Shown here: positions 61,804 through 64,000 of the stretch, one piece after another | How the letters are laid out: every line of letters begins with the position of its first letter | Numbering within the stretch: the first letter of the stretch is position 1 | Assembly (NCBI RefSeq): GCF_016859285.1 | Contig: NC_053416.1 | Span: forward strand, 7,261,001-7,325,000 | Direction of reading: 5' to 3' | Length of the DNA stretch: 64,000 nt | From: Xiphias gladius | Taxonomy: Eukaryota; Chordata; Actinopteri; Istiophoriformes; Xiphiidae | Translations under genes and position numbers: made by a program | The notes under the pieces: generated by a model | What the model saw: only the letters and a program-made list of their open reading frames with translations | What the model was told of the DNA's origin: nothing | The model's database searches: none

Positions 61804-61938
61804 CCTGGACCCATGGATGCTTTTAAGCACCAGCCTTTGATTATTGACAATACGAGAAACTTTTTTTGGACATTGCAAAGCAATTTGTTGCCTGTATTGC
61901 CTTTTTTTTTTTTTTTTTTTGCAGGAGCTTTCAATTTG

Positions 61939-62062
61939 TGGAGAACTTAATGTTTATATAAAACCGCAGTAAAGGATCAACAGGGCTTTATGCTAAAAAA
62001 TGGAGAACTTAATGTTTATATAAAACCGCAGTAAAGGATCAACAGGGCTTTATGCTGTAAAA
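61939..62062 (+). repeat. 62-bp tandem duplication, two near-identical copies
   Basis: tggagaacttaatgttta... is repeated at 61939 and 62001 with a period of 62 bases. The copies differ only at two positions near the end. It lies 140 bases after the eva1c stop and is probably a recent duplication. Confidence 0.95.
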
Positions 62063-62533
62063 TGGGTGGTCCCATAAATTCTGTCATTGTTTAAATATTG
62101 TATTTATTCACAATCGCTACCAAATGAAGCTGAGATTTCGGGTTGAAATACTGTTTACTGATACAGAGAGCGAGAAATCACTTCTCTTGACAGAAGTCAC
62201 ACAGTACCACATTCAAATCAAAAATATTGCTGTGCCGATTCATCATCGGAGCATCTCATAACAGATGTAGCAGTGAAACTAAAAAAAAATCACTATAAGC
62301 CAAAGAACACGCCAGGGAACGTGATCCATCATTAACGATCCAGTTTGTCTAAAGGGACCGTGAAACACAGTTGCTCTCATCTCCAAACTCCCACTGGCCT
62401 GATAAACCAGAAAGGAAATTAATGCTTTTTTTTTTTTTAAACCATGAACACATTTGTAGTTTGATAAGTGTCAAGGATCATCTTTCCTAACTGTGGTAAA
62501 AATGTTTTGATGTTCATTTGGGAAAAAAAAAAA

Positions 62534-62550
62534 AATATATATATATATAT
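62534..62550 (+). repeat. Short (AT)n microsatellite after a poly-A run
   Basis: About eight AT units preceded by 13 or so A residues. Confidence 0.9.
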
Positions 62551-63681
62551 TTATAATGACTGACAAAAAATATTCATGTTACAGTGTTTTCCCTACAGTC
62601 TAACTACGTTAGTGGTGATTAAAATTGGCAGCTGTTCATACCAGAGACCTAAGGTTTGTGTTCCAACTTCACCTGCCGTAACTGATCACTGTCTTTTTTA
62701 AAGAGCCATAAGAATTAAACGTGCAAAAGGTGGAATTATCCTTTAAATCCACATATTGTGTCCAGATATTTTTTGTTTTTTTTTAAATGCAGGCCTTGAA
62801 ACCAGCCACACCTCCTTGAAATCACCACATCGGCTCCTTCCGTTGTTCCACGAAGTTCAACCCTCCAGTGAATGAAACACACTCACTCTGCGCTCTGAGC
62901 AACTTCCTCATCCCTGCTGGGACAAGAATTGGAGCGACCAGCTACTATGTGGGAACTTCCTGCTTCGGAACAGCACTGACCTTCAGAGGTTTGTGTGTGT
63001 GTCACTGACAGGAGACAAAGAGAGGAAAGGTGTAGCATCCTTATCCCTGCACTCCACGGGACGTTAAACAGTGTTTCAGTTGAAAGACTACGTCTGAGAC
63101 TTTGTTGAACATTAGCACATTATTAATACAAAATGTATGAACACGCTGTTGACACACGCTAAATTGGAAACAATTCTATTTGATTTTTAAAAAAATTTGT
63201 TTTTACAACAATAAAAACGTAAAGTAAATATAGATTGAGCTTAAATTTATTTTTGTTTTGCACAGCTTCAATAAAAATGTAACTTTACAACAGGTTGATG
63301 ATCGGAAGGAATACAGGGAGAAGAATGAAGTTAAAATAAATCGGATTTATAACGATATCAGCCTCCATGTGACATCAATACCTGTTCCGCTATATTTTGT
63401 GTCCAGGTGTCCTCTTCCCATTTCAATTTGGTTAAAAAGGAACATTGGGTGCTCATCCAGAAACTCAGAAATACAAGACCAGCACACTTCTGAACCTGTC
63501 TTAGTCATATGAACACAACTGCTGTATATAACATCCTCTGGAGGACCTCAAAAAACACACCAGCAGTAAACAGATCTCAGGACTGTGATAGGACATCTTA
63601 GCCAGTTGCATATACTATGGACCTGTTAAGGATCAGGTCCGAGCAGCGGCTCCAAGGCGGTGGTCAGAGCGGTAGTGGTCT

Positions 63682-63985
63682 TTATCTCGGTCCCCATTTG
63701 ATGTTGGTGAGGCCTTGGAACTGTTTTCTGAGGGCCTGTCTGTCTGACCATTCTGAGTCCAGGTAGCTATCATCATCTGCCTCCTCCAGTTTCTGAAAAA
63801 TGTCACCGGGAGACATTTAGAAAGGCACATTCAGTACAAACAGGAACATGGCTGTTTGTCTTTTACAATTTTGCCTGGCCCTTCCTCACCTTGAGCTCCT
63901 CCTGCCTTTTGTAGTAATGCATCATCATCTGTTTCTGCTGTTCATCGCTGACAAGAGGCTCTCTTGCTGGTGCCCCCTGCCCTTT
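63682..63985 (-). CDS. cfap298: CFAP298 (C21orf59, kurly), C-terminal two exons only
   Basis: Cytoplasmic factor needed for assembly of axonemal dynein arms and for cilia motility and polarity. Only the last two coding exons are in the window: 63985-63890 and 63792-63682. The rest of the gene lies beyond the right edge. Together they encode 68 residues, starting KGQGAPAREPLVSDEQQKQM, continuing MMHYYKRQEELK across the junction into KLEEADDDSYLDSEWSDRQ, and ending GLTNIKWGPR before TAA. This is the conserved C terminus of the family. The acceptor at 63986 is preceded by a pyrimidine-rich ttcccttcag. The gene converges on eva1c, as in human. Confidence 0.95.
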
Positions 63986-64000
63986 CTGAAGGGAACAGCA

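Larger units (their letters stand above)
61804..63681. other. Convergent intergenic region eva1c-cfap298
   Basis: About 1.9 kb between the two stop codons. It contains a T run (61902-61920), a 62-base tandem duplication (61939-62062), an (AT)n tract (62534-62550) and a candidate cfap298 polyadenylation signal (minus AATAAA, plus tttatt at 63246-63251). A GC-richer block at about 62790-62990 has no recognisable coding content. Confidence 0.55.

Noticed and set aside
1-64000. CRISPR arrays, rRNA and tRNA genes, virus-like elements
   Set aside because: No regularly spaced repeat array, no rRNA-like block, no clear tRNA B-box with cloverleaf context and no retrovirus-like or Polinton-like protein frame was seen by eye. 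A covariance-model scan would be needed to exclude small RNA genes.

Overview
The window is vertebrate nuclear DNA, almost certainly from a teleost fish and probably a percomorph-like one. It holds seven spliced protein-coding genes with GT-AG introns, many (CA)n microsatellites, Tc1-like DNA transposons of fish type and small interspersed repeats that I associate with percomorph genomes. The gene order is that of human 21q22.11: sod1, scaf4, hunk, mis18a, eva1c, cfap298. One extra gene, haus1, sits where human has MRAP and URB1. I rebuilt every gene exon by exon. All exon junctions join in phase, and the protein lengths fall close to the known families (SOD1 154 aa, SCAF4 1128 aa, HUNK 686 aa, MIS18A 202 aa, HAUS1 273 aa, EVA1C 440 aa).

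Layout. Bases 1-6675 are intergenic, with a decayed Tc1 copy (about 3921-5224) and an interspersed repeat. sod1 lies on the minus strand (9552-6676). The sod1-scaf4 gap holds an unidentified candidate three-exon minus-strand gene (12544-11950). scaf4 (minus, 21830-12811, 19 coding exons) and hunk (plus, 24790-33750, 9 coding exons) are divergent around a GC-rich 3 kb. The hunk-mis18a gap holds a second Tc1 copy (36785-38458). mis18a (minus, 48011-42931) and haus1 (plus, 49586-53305) are divergent across 1.6 kb. eva1c (plus, 56205-61798) follows, and the last two coding exons of cfap298 (minus) run off the right edge.

Function. There is no operon logic. These are independent genes: an antioxidant enzyme (sod1), an RNA polymerase II CTD-binding anti-terminator of early polyadenylation (scaf4), an AMPK/SNF1-related kinase (hunk), a centromere licensing factor (mis18a), an augmin subunit (haus1), a Slit-binding lectin-like membrane receptor (eva1c) and a ciliary dynein-assembly factor (cfap298). 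The divergent pair mis18a/haus1 is the only functionally suggestive neighbourhood: both are mitotic genes, and both show a TTTGAA cell-cycle element close to the start codon.

I see no CRISPR array, rRNA, clear tRNA or retrovirus-like element. I find no strong evidence of a new multi-gene system. The best leads are the unidentified small gene next to scaf4, the competing splice donor in scaf4 exon 10, the altered synteny (haus1 insertion, sod1 orientation) and several hairpin or repeat structures inside introns.
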